Source of the DNA: CBDDFQ01 sp965227035
GTDB lineage: Bacteria > Pseudomonadota > Gammaproteobacteria > Burkholderiales > Burkholderiaceae_C
Assembly (NCBI GenBank): GCA_965227035.1
Contig: OZ245724.1
Span: 682,001 to 746,000, forward strand
DNA: 64,000 bases
Direction: 5' to 3'
Shown here: positions 1-8,683 of the stretch, one piece after another
Numbering within the stretch: the stretch's first letter is position 1
How the letters are laid out: each line of letters opens with the position of its first letter
The notes under the pieces: generated by a model
Databases searched by the model: none
Told to the model about the DNA's origin: nothing
Seen by the model: the letters and a program-made list of their open reading frames with translations, nothing else
Program-made: the position numbers and the translations under genes

Positions 1-1
1 T

Positions 2-202
2 GAAGTCGACGCGGCCTTCGAGGTACCGCTTGCGTTTCTGATGGATCCTTCGAATCACCGACGCCATGCGTTCGAGCGTGACGGCATCGTGCGTCACTGG
101 TATTCGATGCCCTACGACGATGCCGGTACCGAGCGGTTCGTCTGGGGTGCGACTGCCGGAATCATCCGGAATCTGTATCGATTTTTGAGTGCGTCCGATT
201 AA
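2..202 (+). CDS. NUDIX hydrolase, CoA pyrophosphatase-like (3' end only)
   Basis: Only the last 66 codons are in the window; the gene starts upstream. The readable tail includes EVPLAFLMDPSN, then HRRHAF, and a RFVWGATAGIIRNL stretch near the end. That last element resembles the C-terminus of NudL/YeaB-type coenzyme A pyrophosphatases, which have a conserved 'WGxTAxI' helix after the NUDIX fold. The NUDIX box itself lies outside the window, so catalysis cannot be checked. It sits just upstream of the CobD-like gene on the same strand. Assignment is by family resemblance of the tail only. Confidence 0.65.
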   Translation, partial: EVDAAFEVPLAFLMDPSNHRRHAFERDGIVRHWYSMPYDDAGTERFVWGATAGIIRNLYRFLSASD

Positions 203-253
203 ACGCTGGCGCTTGCCTTCGGGCATGCGTTATTGGTCGCTATCATTGCAACG

Positions 254-1234
254 ATGACCTTTTTCGCCATCCTCTTTGCGTTGTTGATCGAGCAGGTGCG
301 ACCCCTTTCGTACAACACGCCGATTCACACATCGATGCGATCGTGGGCCGCCTGGGTCGAGCGCAATTTCGACGCCGGCAAGCCGTTTCACGGATGGGTG
401 GTCTGGAGCTTGAGCACCTGCCTACCGGCGCTTGCCGCCGTCGGCATTTATTGGCTGATTGCCTTCGCGACAGCCACACCGGTAGCCATCATCTGGAGCA
501 TTGCAGTCTTGTATGTGACGCTGGGCTTCCGTCAATTTAGCCATCACTTCACCGATATTCGCGATGCCCTCGACGATGGCAACGAAGAGGCCGCCCGCCA
601 ATTGCTCGCGCGTTGGCAGCATGTCGATGCAAGCGAATTGCCGCGCAGCGAAATCCTCAGACACGTCATCGAATATTCAGTGCTCGCCGCCCATCGTCAT
701 GTGTTCGGCGTGATTGCGTGCTTCTGCATTTTTTCGATTTTCGGAGCTGGTCCGGCGGGCGCGGTGCTCTATCGATTGGCGGAATTCGTCGCTCGATACT
801 GGAAGCGCCGGATTGGACCCGATGGGCATCCTGCAAGCCCCGCGCTGCAAGCCGCTGCGGCTCGTGCCTGGTTGGTCATCGACTGGTTGCCAGCGCGCAT
901 CACGGCACTCAGCTTCGCAGTCGTGGGTAGCTTCGAAGAGGCAATCGACGGTTGGCGGCATCATGTGCAGCGATTCCGCAACGACAACGACGGCGTGATT
1001 CTCGCGGCCACATCCGGCGCGATCAACGTGCGTTTGGGCGGTGCCGAACTGAAGCCGGTCGTGCCGGCGAATGTCGACCTATCCGAAGAAGAAATTGACT
1101 TCGCTTCCGAGTCCACGCCCGGGCGCAATGCCGAAATGGGTCATCTGAAAAGCGTAGTGGGCCTGGTTTGGCGCTCGGTCGTCATGTGGATGACGCTGCT
1201 GGCACTTCTGAGCCTTGCTCGACTGGCCGGTTAG
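254..1234 (+). CDS. CobD/CbiB family membrane protein
   Basis: A 326-residue integral membrane protein, counted from the ATG at 254; a TTG at 233 in the same frame would add seven residues. Hydrophobic segments lie near residues 1-15, 55-85, 150-175 and at the C-terminus. The N-terminal LLIEQVRPL and the layout of membrane segments match the CobD/CbiB-like proteins found in Burkholderiales. True CbiB/CobD catalyses adenosylcobinamide phosphate synthesis in cobalamin biosynthesis, but no other cobalamin gene is in this window, so that role should not be assumed here. It follows the NUDIX gene by about 50 bases and converges on rsgA with a 28-base gap. Confidence 0.75.
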   Translation: MTFFAILFALLIEQVRPLSYNTPIHTSMRSWAAWVERNFDAGKPFHGWVVWSLSTCLPALAAVGIYWLIAFATATPVAIIWSIAVLYVTLGFRQFSHHFTDIRDALDDGNEEAARQLLARWQHVDASELPRSEILRHVIEYSVLAAHRHVFGVIACFCIFSIFGAGPAGAVLYRLAEFVARYWKRRIGPDGHPASPALQAAAARAWLVIDWLPARITALSFAVVGSFEEAIDGWRHHVQRFRNDNDGVILAATSGAINVRLGGAELKPVVPANVDLSEEEIDFASESTPGRNAEMGHLKSVVGLVWRSVVMWMTLLALLSLARLAG

Positions 1235-1262
1235 TTTCTCTTCAACTGGGTAGCTGAGTACT

Positions 1263-2243
1263 TCAGTACCGGCTCTGCGAGAGCTCGGCGAACAGATCCT
1301 GATAGATCTTGTAGCGCTGCGGCGAGATCGACCCCGGCCCATCTCCGATCGCTGCAATCACGCCGCATCCCGGCTCGTGCAAATGGGTGCAGTTATAGAA
1401 CCGGCACTCAGTCACATGCGGCTTGATATCCGGCATATAGGCTGCAAGCTGCGCCGGATCGATGTGATGCATCCCGAATTCCTGGAATCCCGGCGAGTCG
1501 ATCAGCGCTGTCGTTCGTTCCTGGCCTTCTCCTTCGTCGACCCAATACAGCGTCGTACTGGTCGTCGTGTGTTTGCCGGAATTGAGAGCCTGCGAAATCT
1601 CGCCGGTTAGAGCTCGCGCCTGCGGAATCAGCAGGTTGGTCAGGGTACTTTTGCCAGCACCGGACGGTCCGAGAATCAGCGAGGTTTTGCCCTTCAGCAA
1701 CTCACGTAGCGTGAGCACATCGGCGCCGGTCTCGTGGGTCAGTCCCAGCGGCACGACCGCGTAGCCCATTCGTCGATACGGTTCCAGCTTTTTCGTTGCG
1801 CGCGCAAAAGGTTCGGTCAGATCTCGCTTGTTCAATCCGATGATCGGCGTGATTCCACTGGCTTCGGCCGATATCAGTGCGCGAGTGAGCTGGCTCTCGG
1901 AAAACTCAGGATCGGCCGCGACGAGAATCAGCACCTGATCGAGGTTGGCGGCGAACATCTTGGTGCGAATTTCGTCCTGTCTGTAGAACAGGTTTTTTCG
2001 TTCCTCGACTCGCTCGATCGTGCCTTCGTCCTGAGTGGCGAGCCACTTCACGTGATCGCCGACAACGCACTGGCTTTTCTTGCCGCGCGGATGACAAATG
2101 ATCCGGCTGCCGTCAGGTCTTTCGACGAGGACGTGGCGTCCGTGTCCAGCGACGACCAAACCGTCCTGAAGTCCTTCCTGTCCCAAGTCGCGCTGATCCG
2201 CGCGCGGGGTGTGAGAGGTGCGTCGGGACGAAGAGGACTTCAT
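1263..2243 (-). CDS. rsgA: Ribosome small subunit-dependent GTPase A
   Basis: RsgA (YjeQ) is a circularly permuted GTPase that acts late in 30S subunit maturation and is stimulated by the ribosome. The 326-residue product has an OB-fold region at about residues 25-100, then the permuted G motifs: NKRD (G4) at 138-141, the P-loop GPSGAGKS (G1) at 192-199, the TTTST switch region near 226-230 and DSPG (G3) at 249-252. A C-terminal zinc-binding set follows: C280, C285, H287 and C293. This order (G4 before G1) is diagnostic. The next minus-strand gene upstream is the pterin dehydratase, nine bases away, and the two are probably co-transcribed. Confidence 0.97.
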   Translation of the reverse strand: MKSSSSRRTSHTPRADQRDLGQEGLQDGLVVAGHGRHVLVERPDGSRIICHPRGKKSQCVVGDHVKWLATQDEGTIERVEERKNLFYRQDEIRTKMFAANLDQVLILVAADPEFSESQLTRALISAEASGITPIIGLNKRDLTEPFARATKKLEPYRRMGYAVVPLGLTHETGADVLTLRELLKGKTSLILGPSGAGKSTLTNLLIPQARALTGEISQALNSGKHTTTSTTLYWVDEGEGQERTTALIDSPGFQEFGMHHIDPAQLAAYMPDIKPHVTECRFYNCTHLHEPGCGVIAAIGDGPGSISPQRYKIYQDLFAELSQSRY

Positions 2244-2252
2244 TCGCAGGAT

Positions 2253-2588
2253 TTAAGCGAGCAAGAGCGCATCGAATTTTTCAGCGCATTCGAAATCGGT
2301 TTCGGAAATGCCGCCCACGTCGTGCGTGTTGAATCGGACGACGCACTTGTTGTAGTGCACGCTCAAATCGGGGTGATGATCTTGCGCGTTCGAAATGAAA
2401 GCTGAAGCGTTCACGAACGAGATCGTCTCGTAGTAGTTCGCGAACGAATAAGTCTTGGTAATGGCAACGTTGGCGCCGTCGCCATCAAGTGTCCATCCGG
2501 AAAACTTCGCCAGGCGCGTGACGATTTCGGTAGGCGTCAATGCACGACGCGGAATTTTGGACCAGTCTTTTTTAGGTAGAGAGCTCAT
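2253..2588 (-). CDS. phhB: 4a-hydroxytetrahydrobiopterin dehydratase
   Basis: A 111-residue pterin-4a-carbinolamine dehydratase. It dehydrates 4a-hydroxytetrahydrobiopterin formed by aromatic amino acid hydroxylases so the pterin can be recycled. The family signature is the HHPD element at residues 71-74 and a further His at 89 (NTHDVGGIS); these histidines form the active site in characterised members. No phenylalanine hydroxylase lies in this window, so the physiological partner must be elsewhere, or the protein may work on molybdopterin as proposed for some homologues. It sits between rsgA and the M48 protease on the minus strand, an order common in Burkholderiales. Confidence 0.93.
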   Translation of the reverse strand: MSSLPKKDWSKIPRRALTPTEIVTRLAKFSGWTLDGDGANVAITKTYSFANYYETISFVNASAFISNAQDHHPDLSVHYNKCVVRFNTHDVGGISETDFECAEKFDALLLA

Positions 2589-2603
2589 CGGTCGATTGTG
2601 CGT

Positions 2604-3893
2604 TCAGGCGCTTGCAGGTTTCATGCGTGCAAGGCGCTCGGACGCGGGCGGGTGCGAATAGTAGAAGCGCGCGTAGACCGGATCTGGTGTGAGCGTGGAT
2701 GCATTGTCTTCGTAGAGTTTGAGCAGTGCGTCGGAGAGGGCGACGTTGCCGGTGGTGGCCACTGCGTAGGCATCGGCTTCGAACTCGTGTTTGCGCGAGA
2801 GTTGCGCGAACAAAGGCGACACGAAGAATCCGAATACCGGCATCGCCGTCATGAACAACAAAAGGGCGAGCGCGTTGTTCGGACCGTTCAGGTTGGGTTG
2901 AACTCCAAGGCCCGTATAGAACCAGAGCTGACCCGACAGCCATCCGAGCAGCGCGAAACCAGCAAGGCTCATCGCGAACATGGCGACGATGCGCTTGACG
3001 ATATGTTTGTGCTTGAAGTGCCCCAACTCGTGCGCCAATACGGCGTCGATCTGATCGGGCGAGAGGCGCGACAGCAAGGTGTCGTAGAACACGACGCGCT
3101 TGGCCGCGCCGAAGCCGGTGAAATAGGCATTCGCATGCGCGCTGCGTTTGCTGCCGTCCATCACGTATAGCCCCTTGGCCGAGAAGCCGCATTGGTCCAT
3201 GAGGCGGGTCACGCGCGTCTTCACTTCCTCGTCTTCAAGAGGTTTGAACTTGTTGAACATAGGAGCGATGAACGTGGGATACACCACCAGCAAGGTCAGG
3301 TTGAACACGGTCCAAACCGCCCATGCCCAAAACCACCACAACTCGCCGGCAGCGCCCATGAGCCACAAGATGAGTGCAGCAATCGGGAGCCCGATCAACG
3401 CGCCCACCAAGGTCGACTTGACCATGTCCATTGCCCACAGCTTGAAGGTCATTTTGTTGAAACCGAAGCGCTCTTCGAGAACGAAGGTTTGGCAGAGCGC
3501 AATCGGCAGGTCGATGACGCTTCCGATGACCACGAAGCTCACGAGCAACGCCAGTTGCTGCGCCATACCCGGCGCGAACACACCTAGCAGTGCCTGATTC
3601 AGCATGCTGAGTCCGCCGAGGAGGGTCCAGGCTATCAACACGACGGTCCCGAGCGCGAGCTCGATCAACCCAAGGCGAGTTTTCGCGATCGTGTAATCGG
3701 CAGCCTTCTGGTGAGAAGCAAGACTGATCGTCGATTCGAACAGCGGCGGCACCTTGTCGCGATTGCGCGCTACGTGTCGAACCTGCCGTGTCGCGAGGGT
3801 GTATCGAACGAGGACGCCCGCGAGGATCCCAACCGCGAACAGCAAGGTCAGAACCGCGGACGGATTTCGTAGCAAAGAGGAGAGGTCGGCCAT
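2604..3893 (-). CDS. M48 family zinc metalloprotease (Ste24/CAAX protease type)
   Basis: A 429-residue membrane-embedded zinc protease. The catalytic HELGH motif is at residues 288-292 and the third zinc ligand lies in EADAYA at 372-377. Several hydrophobic helices precede and flank the motif (about 10-30, 75-95, 110-135, 160-200, 300-325, 340-360), the layout of Ste24p-type CAAX prenyl proteases rather than of HtpX, which is shorter. The bacterial role is probably inner-membrane protein quality control; this is inferred, since bacteria lack the eukaryotic prenylation substrates. It is 15 bases upstream of the pterin dehydratase in the same direction and divergent from orn. Confidence 0.92.
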   Translation of the reverse strand: MADLSSLLRNPSAVLTLLFAVGILAGVLVRYTLATRQVRHVARNRDKVPPLFESTISLASHQKAADYTIAKTRLGLIELALGTVVLIAWTLLGGLSMLNQALLGVFAPGMAQQLALLVSFVVIGSVIDLPIALCQTFVLEERFGFNKMTFKLWAMDMVKSTLVGALIGLPIAALILWLMGAAGELWWFWAWAVWTVFNLTLLVVYPTFIAPMFNKFKPLEDEEVKTRVTRLMDQCGFSAKGLYVMDGSKRSAHANAYFTGFGAAKRVVFYDTLLSRLSPDQIDAVLAHELGHFKHKHIVKRIVAMFAMSLAGFALLGWLSGQLWFYTGLGVQPNLNGPNNALALLLFMTAMPVFGFFVSPLFAQLSRKHEFEADAYAVATTGNVALSDALLKLYEDNASTLTPDPVYARFYYSHPPASERLARMKPASA

Positions 3894-3927
3894 CGAGGGA
3901 GTTTAGGTGATCGGCGACAATCCCCCT

Positions 3928-4554
3928 ATGTCAGAACTCAACGCCCCTGCCGCCGTCGAGGCGCTCCTCGCCCCCGCCGAAAACTCCGCCGTTCCGGCCA
4001 CCCTGGCTAAATCCGACCAGAACCTGGTCTGGCTCGATTGCGAAATGACAGGCCTCGATCCCGAAGTCGATCGTTTGCTGGAAATCGCGATCGTCGTGAC
4101 CGGTCCCGCCCTCACGCCACGCATCGAGGGGCCGGTGTTCGTGATCCATCAATCAGACGAACGCCTCGACGCGATGGACGCCTGGAACAAGGGCACGCAC
4201 GGGCGCAGCGGCCTGATCGACAAGGTCAAGGCGTCCACGGTTACCGAAGAGCAGGCCGAAGCGCAGATCATTCAATTCCTCGCGAAATACGTGCCTAAAA
4301 ACGTCGCTCCGATGTGCGGCAACACCATCGGGCAAGACCGTCGCTTCCTGGTGAAATACATGCCTAAGCTGGAGGCGTTCTTCCACTATCGCAATCTCGA
4401 CGTGAGCACGTTGAAAGAGCTTGCGAAACGCTGGCGCCCGGAGGTATACGCCGCCTTCAAAAAGCAGCAGGCCCACACAGCGCTGGCTGACGTCTACGAG
4501 TCAATCGATGAGTTGGCCCACTACCGCGAACACTTTCTTCGCGTGGGGAATTAG
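3928..4554 (+). CDS. orn: Oligoribonuclease
   Basis: A 3'-5' exoribonuclease of the DEDDh family that degrades 2-5 nt RNAs and, in many bacteria, pGpG from c-di-GMP turnover. The catalytic signature WLDCEMTGLD follows a roughly 30-residue Ala/Pro-rich N-terminal extension. Further conserved blocks are the GNTIGQDRRFL element and the C-terminal HTALADVYESI, which carries the last acidic residue and the catalytic His. I chose the ATG at 3928 (208 residues); a GTG at 3907 is also in frame. The family is usually about 180-205 residues, so either start gives a slightly long N-terminus. Divergent from the M48 protease with a very short gap. Confidence 0.95.
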   Translation: MSELNAPAAVEALLAPAENSAVPATLAKSDQNLVWLDCEMTGLDPEVDRLLEIAIVVTGPALTPRIEGPVFVIHQSDERLDAMDAWNKGTHGRSGLIDKVKASTVTEEQAEAQIIQFLAKYVPKNVAPMCGNTIGQDRRFLVKYMPKLEAFFHYRNLDVSTLKELAKRWRPEVYAAFKKQQAHTALADVYESIDELAHYREHFLRVGN

Positions 4555-4829
4555 GGGCAAACCCGTATCCATGCAATAATCCGAGGCTTGCGTGATTGGC
4601 CTTACCGAATTTATTCAGTTTGACCCGGCCACCTCGCTTATTGCGCATCTCCTATCACTCCTGACTACGTCAGATATCTCTTCAGCGTCACGCAAGTGGC
4701 AAGAACATATCGGCGCTTTAGTCGCCAGATCGAACCTCTTTCGTTCTGAGCTCCGTTTGATGGTTGATGTTTTTTAACCATTGACGGAGTGCCTGCCTCC
4801 CCGGCAGCGCTCGCGTGTGAGACCAAAAA
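4555..4829 (+). promoter_or_regulatory. Long leader region of the DEAD-box helicase gene
   Basis: This 275-base stretch between orn and the helicase start has no convincing ORF. It is visibly more AT-rich in places than the flanking genes. Near the start codon there is a pyrimidine-rich stretch (TGCCTGCCTCCCCGG, about 4791-4805) and then AAAAAATG at the start codon, without a strong Shine-Dalgarno sequence. Long structured leaders are typical of cold-induced or autoregulated DEAD-box helicase genes; that this is one is inference. Confidence 0.45.
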
Positions 4830-6845
4830 ATGAACGACACATTTAATGTGACGGACGAACTGTCGTCTGTCGAAAATAACTTCAACGCGGATTCAAACGA
4901 ATCTTTCTCCAGCAACGAGATGTCCGACATCGCCGTTGCACAACCTGCAGTAATGCAAACCGAAGCACATCAAGCGGAAGCTGAACAGGCACCTGCCGTT
5001 CAAGCCGCTGAAGCGGATCAGGCAGATGCTTCCAAGCCCGCCCCCACGCCTGCCGCATTGGCAATGGCCGCACTCGCTGCAGCCGCTGCCAAGAACGCTC
5101 CGGTTCCGGTCGAACTGCCCGAGGGCTTCGTGAAGCTGGGCCTTGCCACCGAACTGGTGCAAGCCGTTGCCGACATGGGTTTCACCCAGCCTTCCGCTGT
5201 TCAAGCGAAGGCAATTCCTTTGGCAATGTCCGGCGCGTCCAACGGCGAAGCCGGCAAGTTCGTCGATCTGCTCGTGTCCAGCCAGACCGGTAGCGGCAAG
5301 ACTGCTGCTTTCCTGTTGCCCGTGCTGCACACCTTGCTTCTGCAACAAGAACAAGCCAAGAACGCCGAGCGCGAAGAATTCGAACGCGCCACTGCAGAAG
5401 CTGCAGCTCGCGGCGAAGCCCCCCCGAAGCGTCCCAAGCGCAAAGACCCCACCAGCAATCGCAACTTCAAGGCTGCCACACCCGGCGCGTTGATTCTGTG
5501 CCCCACGCGCGAACTCGCGCAGCAGGTTGCCAACGATGCGATCGACCTGGTTCGTCATTGCCGCGGTCTGCGTATCGCGTCGGTGGTCGGCGGTATTCCT
5601 TACCAAATCCAGATTGCCAAGCTGCAGAACGCCGACCTCGTCGTCGCAACGCCTGGCCGTTTGCTCGATCTGCAACGCTCGATGCAAATCAAGCTGGATC
5701 AGGTTCAGTTCCTCGTGGTCGACGAAGCCGACCGCATGCTCGATCTCGGCTTCTCCGATGATCTGGCCGAAGTCAATCAGCTCACCATCGAGCGCAAGCA
5801 AACGATGATGTTCAGCGCGACTTTCGCGCCGCGCATTCAGCAGTTGGCTGGCCGCGTGATGCGTCAGCCGCAGCGCGTCGAAATCGACTCGCAAACCGAA
5901 AAGCACGCGAACATCAAGCAGTCGCTGTACTGGGCCGACAACGCGCAGCACAAGCGCAAGATGCTCGACCACTGGTTGCGCGACACCACCATCGATCAGG
6001 CAATCGTTTTTGCCAGCACGCAAATCGAGTGCGATGGCTTGGCTGGCGACTTGCAACAAGCTGGTTTCAGTGCCGTGGCGTTGCACGGCGCGTTGAGCCA
6101 GGGTCTTCGTAACCGTCGTTTGATGGCTCTGCGTAACGGCCAGGTGCAAATTCTGGTTGCAACCGATGTTGCCGCTCGCGGTATCGACGTTCCCACCATC
6201 ACGCACGTGTTCAACTTCGGTCTTCCCATGAAGGCTGAGGATTACACCCACCGTATCGGCCGTACCGGCCGTGCAGGTCGCGATGGTCTGGCCGTCACGT
6301 TTGCCGAATTCCGCGATCGTCGCAAGATTTTCGACATCGAGGCTTATAGCAAGCAGCCGTTCAAGTCGGAAGTCATCGTCGGTCTGGAGCCGCAACAGCG
6401 TTTCCCCGATTCGCGCCCCCGTGGTGATTCGAACCGTGAAAGCCGCGACAATCATTCCCGCGATCGCAAGTTCGGCGGCGGTGGACGCGGTGGCAACACC
6501 GGCAATGCAGGCTTCGGCGGCAACTCCGGTTATGCACGCAAGCCCGCATTCGGCGATCGTGGCAACTTCGGCGCTCCGCGCAATGAAGGCTTCGCTCCCC
6601 GCGGCAATGAAGGATTCGCTCCGCGTCGTGACGAGGGCTTTGCTCCCCGCAACAACGACGGCTACGCACCGCGTAACGACAACTTCGCTGCTCCGCGCAA
6701 CGAAGGATTCGGCAAGCCGGCGTTCAACAAGCCTTCTTTCTCCAAGCCGGCTTTCGGCAAAGGTGGAGCAGGCAAGCCGGCACCCGCCGGCAAGTCGTTC
6801 GGCCCCCGCGATGGCGCCAAGCGCGCTCCGCGTCCTGCACGTTGA
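4830..6845 (+). CDS. DEAD-box ATP-dependent RNA helicase, RhlE/SrmB-like, with long RGG-type tail
   Basis: A 671-residue RNA helicase. All core motifs are visible: Q motif region around 112-125, TGSGKT 153-158, PTREL 225-229, TPGR 274-277, DEAD 298-301, SAT 329-331, and in the second RecA domain DVAARGID and HRIGRTGRAGR. Three things stand out. There is an approximately 95-residue acidic, Ala/Gln-rich N-terminus. A charged insertion of about 45 residues (roughly 172-217) separates motifs I and Ia. The C-terminal tail of about 150 residues is low complexity, rich in Arg, Gly, Phe and Asn, with repeated EGFAPR units and then KPAF/KPSF units. Such tails bind RNA and favour condensate formation in other helicases. 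A rho-independent terminator follows. Confidence 0.95.
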   Translation: MNDTFNVTDELSSVENNFNADSNESFSSNEMSDIAVAQPAVMQTEAHQAEAEQAPAVQAAEADQADASKPAPTPAALAMAALAAAAAKNAPVPVELPEGFVKLGLATELVQAVADMGFTQPSAVQAKAIPLAMSGASNGEAGKFVDLLVSSQTGSGKTAAFLLPVLHTLLLQQEQAKNAEREEFERATAEAAARGEAPPKRPKRKDPTSNRNFKAATPGALILCPTRELAQQVANDAIDLVRHCRGLRIASVVGGIPYQIQIAKLQNADLVVATPGRLLDLQRSMQIKLDQVQFLVVDEADRMLDLGFSDDLAEVNQLTIERKQTMMFSATFAPRIQQLAGRVMRQPQRVEIDSQTEKHANIKQSLYWADNAQHKRKMLDHWLRDTTIDQAIVFASTQIECDGLAGDLQQAGFSAVALHGALSQGLRNRRLMALRNGQVQILVATDVAARGIDVPTITHVFNFGLPMKAEDYTHRIGRTGRAGRDGLAVTFAEFRDRRKIFDIEAYSKQPFKSEVIVGLEPQQRFPDSRPRGDSNRESRDNHSRDRKFGGGGRGGNTGNAGFGGNSGYARKPAFGDRGNFGAPRNEGFAPRGNEGFAPRRDEGFAPRNNDGYAPRNDNFAAPRNEGFGKPAFNKPSFSKPAFGKGGAGKPAPAGKSFGPRDGAKRAPRPAR

Positions 6846-6899
6846 TTGTTTGAGCGATCGAACGGGATCGGCCTTGAAGCCGGTCTCTGACTGATCAAG

Positions 6900-6931
6900 A
6901 AAAAAGCCTGAGGTGACTCAGGCTTTTTTTC
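6900..6931. terminator. Bidirectional rho-independent terminator
   Basis: AAAAAAGCCTGAG, a four-base loop (gtga), then CTCAGGCTTTTTTT. The A-run and T-run make it work in both directions, so it serves both the helicase (+) and the lyase operon (-), whose last stop is at 6966. Confidence 0.93.
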
Positions 6932-6965
6932 GTTTGCGCGCTGGAACAAGCGCTGTTCGTTTGGC

Positions 6966-7796
6966 TTACCCGGGATAGTTCTTCAGTATCCGTTTGGCGC
7001 GTTCCACCATGGGTAAGTCCAGCATGGCACCGTCCATCTTTGTCGCGCTGCCGTCGCCCGACGCTGCGATGACTTTTCGCGCCCACGCAAGCGTCGCTTC
7101 GTCAGGCGCAAACCCTTGTTTGATCGCGTCGACCTGCTTCGGGTGGATCGCGAGCTTGCCGCTGAAACCCATTTCCAGGGCACGACGCGATTCGGCTGCA
7201 ACTACCGACGGATCGTCGAAAGTGGTGGTGACGCCATCGATGGGTGCGGGCAATCCTGCCTGCCGGCACCGCAGCACCAGTTCCGAGCGCGCGTACAAGA
7301 GCGGCTCCCAAGTCGACGAACACCCGAGGTCCAGTGCGAAATCGATAGATCCGAACGCTGCGCACGCCACGCCGTCCGTCGACAGAATTTCGTACAGGTG
7401 CACGTAAGCCGCCGCCGATTCGATCAGGGCAACGATCGGCACATCGATTCCGAGCACCGCCTGAACGCCCGTAATGTCCTGACGCGACTGCGTTTTGGGA
7501 ACCATGATCGCCGCGATGTTCAATCCGGCAAGCGCGACCAGATCGTCAGAGAACCATTCGCTCTCGCGCGAATTGATTCGAACGATCGCCGATACCTTGC
7601 CTAGATTGGCCGCCAGCCAGTCGCGAACATGGTGTCTGGCCGCTTGCTTGTTCGCGGGCGCGACGGCATCTTCCAGGTCCAGAATGATCGCGTCGGCACC
7701 GCTCGCCGCAGCTTTGTCGAACCGCTCGGGACGATCGCCCGGTACGAACAGCGAGGCGACCGGAGGTTTGAAAGAGGTGGCGCTTGCGATGCTCAT
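6966..7796 (-). CDS. HpcH/HpaI aldolase / citrate lyase beta-like CoA-ester lyase
   Basis: A 276-residue CitE-type lyase. These Mg-dependent TIM-barrel enzymes cleave acyl-CoAs such as (S)-citramalyl-CoA to acetyl-CoA and pyruvate, or malyl/beta-methylmalyl-CoA to glyoxylate plus an acyl-CoA. The N-terminal LFVPGDRPERF and DLEDAV elements are the family's CoA/metal signatures, and KLAIHPKQ near the C-terminus is also characteristic. I start at the ATG at 7796, which overlaps the upstream dehydratase stop by four bases (ATGA), implying translational coupling. Last gene of an operon that also encodes an acyl-CoA dehydrogenase, CoA transferase and hydratase; citramalyl-CoA lyase is the best guess from context, but the substrate is not proven. 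Confidence 0.88.
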   Translation of the reverse strand: MSIASATSFKPPVASLFVPGDRPERFDKAAASGADAIILDLEDAVAPANKQAARHHVRDWLAANLGKVSAIVRINSRESEWFSDDLVALAGLNIAAIMVPKTQSRQDITGVQAVLGIDVPIVALIESAAAYVHLYEILSTDGVACAAFGSIDFALDLGCSSTWEPLLYARSELVLRCRQAGLPAPIDGVTTTFDDPSVVAAESRRALEMGFSGKLAIHPKQVDAIKQGFAPDEATLAWARKVIAASGDGSATKMDGAMLDLPMVERAKRILKNYPG

Positions 7797-8650
7797 GACG
7801 CGGTGCCTTGCATGTGAACCACACCGCCGGCCGACGAGGTCCAGCATTGCAGCGTGCCATCGGGCAACTTCGCCGCGTTGATCGTGAGTTCGCGTCCGGC
7901 AATGGCTGGAGCTAGGCCGCGATATTCGAATGCATCTGGCGCCTTTCCGAGGACGGTGGCTGCAAGGTTGATCAGCAGCGTCGCCTGCATAGGGCCGTGC
8001 ACCACGAGCCCGGCGTAACCTTCGACGTCGGTCACGTAGGGCATGTCGTAGTGAATTCGATGGCCGTTGAAGGTGAGGGCGGAGTATCGGAACAGCATCA
8101 GCGAATCGGGCGTGAGCGTCCAGGTCGTATCGGGCGATGGCATGGTCGGTCCGGCGACCGGCGCGGCAGTTGCTGCTCCGGCGACCACCGCCGGTGCATC
8201 GCGATAGACGATGTCCTGACGCTCGCGAATCGCGACGCCGCCTGCGGAGTCGGTATACACGTGGTTCACGGTCACGAAGCAGAGCGATCCGCTCTTGCCG
8301 GTCTTGAGCTGGACATCGGCAATAGTCGATGTTCGCGTGACTTCATCGCCCACTTTCAGCGGCGCGATATGTTCGACCTTGCCACCCGCCCACATGCGTC
8401 GCGGCAGTTCCACAGGGGGCAAAAAATCGCCGCGCTGCGGATGTCCATCGGCGCCGATCTTGTCGCGCCTGACGATCGCCGGCGACAAAAGCCACTGCGC
8501 GCACAAAGGCGCAGAACCCTCGGCGAACTCGAACAGATTTGGCGACAGCATCGCGTCGAATTCCCGCACCATGCGGGAGGTAACCACATCTTTTTCCTGA
8601 ATCGAATTGCCGATCCATTTGCGCAGATGTTCGATATCCATATTGCTCAT
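7793..8650 (-). CDS. FAS1-like/HTD2-family acyl-CoA hydratase (mesaconyl-C4-CoA hydratase-like)
   Basis: A 285-residue double-hotdog protein. The N-terminal half (about 1-150, with APLCAQW, PPVELPRRMWAGG and VGDEVTRTS) matches FAS1-like dehydratase domains, and the C-terminal half has a MaoC/HTD2-like block (RYSALTFNGHRIHYD, then VVHGPM). The RYSALTFNxHxIHYD motif carries the hydratase His/Asn. Relatives include mesaconyl-C4-CoA hydratase of the 3-hydroxypropionate cycle and itaconyl-CoA hydratase-like enzymes. Beside a CoA transferase and a CitE-like lyase it most plausibly makes citramalyl-CoA. Its stop overlaps the lyase start, and the CoA transferase stop lies 33 bases upstream of its start. 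Confidence 0.85.
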   Translation of the reverse strand: MSNMDIEHLRKWIGNSIQEKDVVTSRMVREFDAMLSPNLFEFAEGSAPLCAQWLLSPAIVRRDKIGADGHPQRGDFLPPVELPRRMWAGGKVEHIAPLKVGDEVTRTSTIADVQLKTGKSGSLCFVTVNHVYTDSAGGVAIRERQDIVYRDAPAVVAGAATAAPVAGPTMPSPDTTWTLTPDSLMLFRYSALTFNGHRIHYDMPYVTDVEGYAGLVVHGPMQATLLINLAATVLGKAPDAFEYRGLAPAIAGRELTINAAKLPDGTLQCWTSSAGGVVHMQGTAS

Positions 8651-8683
8651 TGTTCAACTCGTTGTTGTTTGTTGGAGACGGGT

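Noticed and set aside
4893..6455. A 520-codon minus-strand frame antisense to the helicase
   Set aside because: The helicase motifs on the plus strand are complete; the antisense product shows no family pattern.
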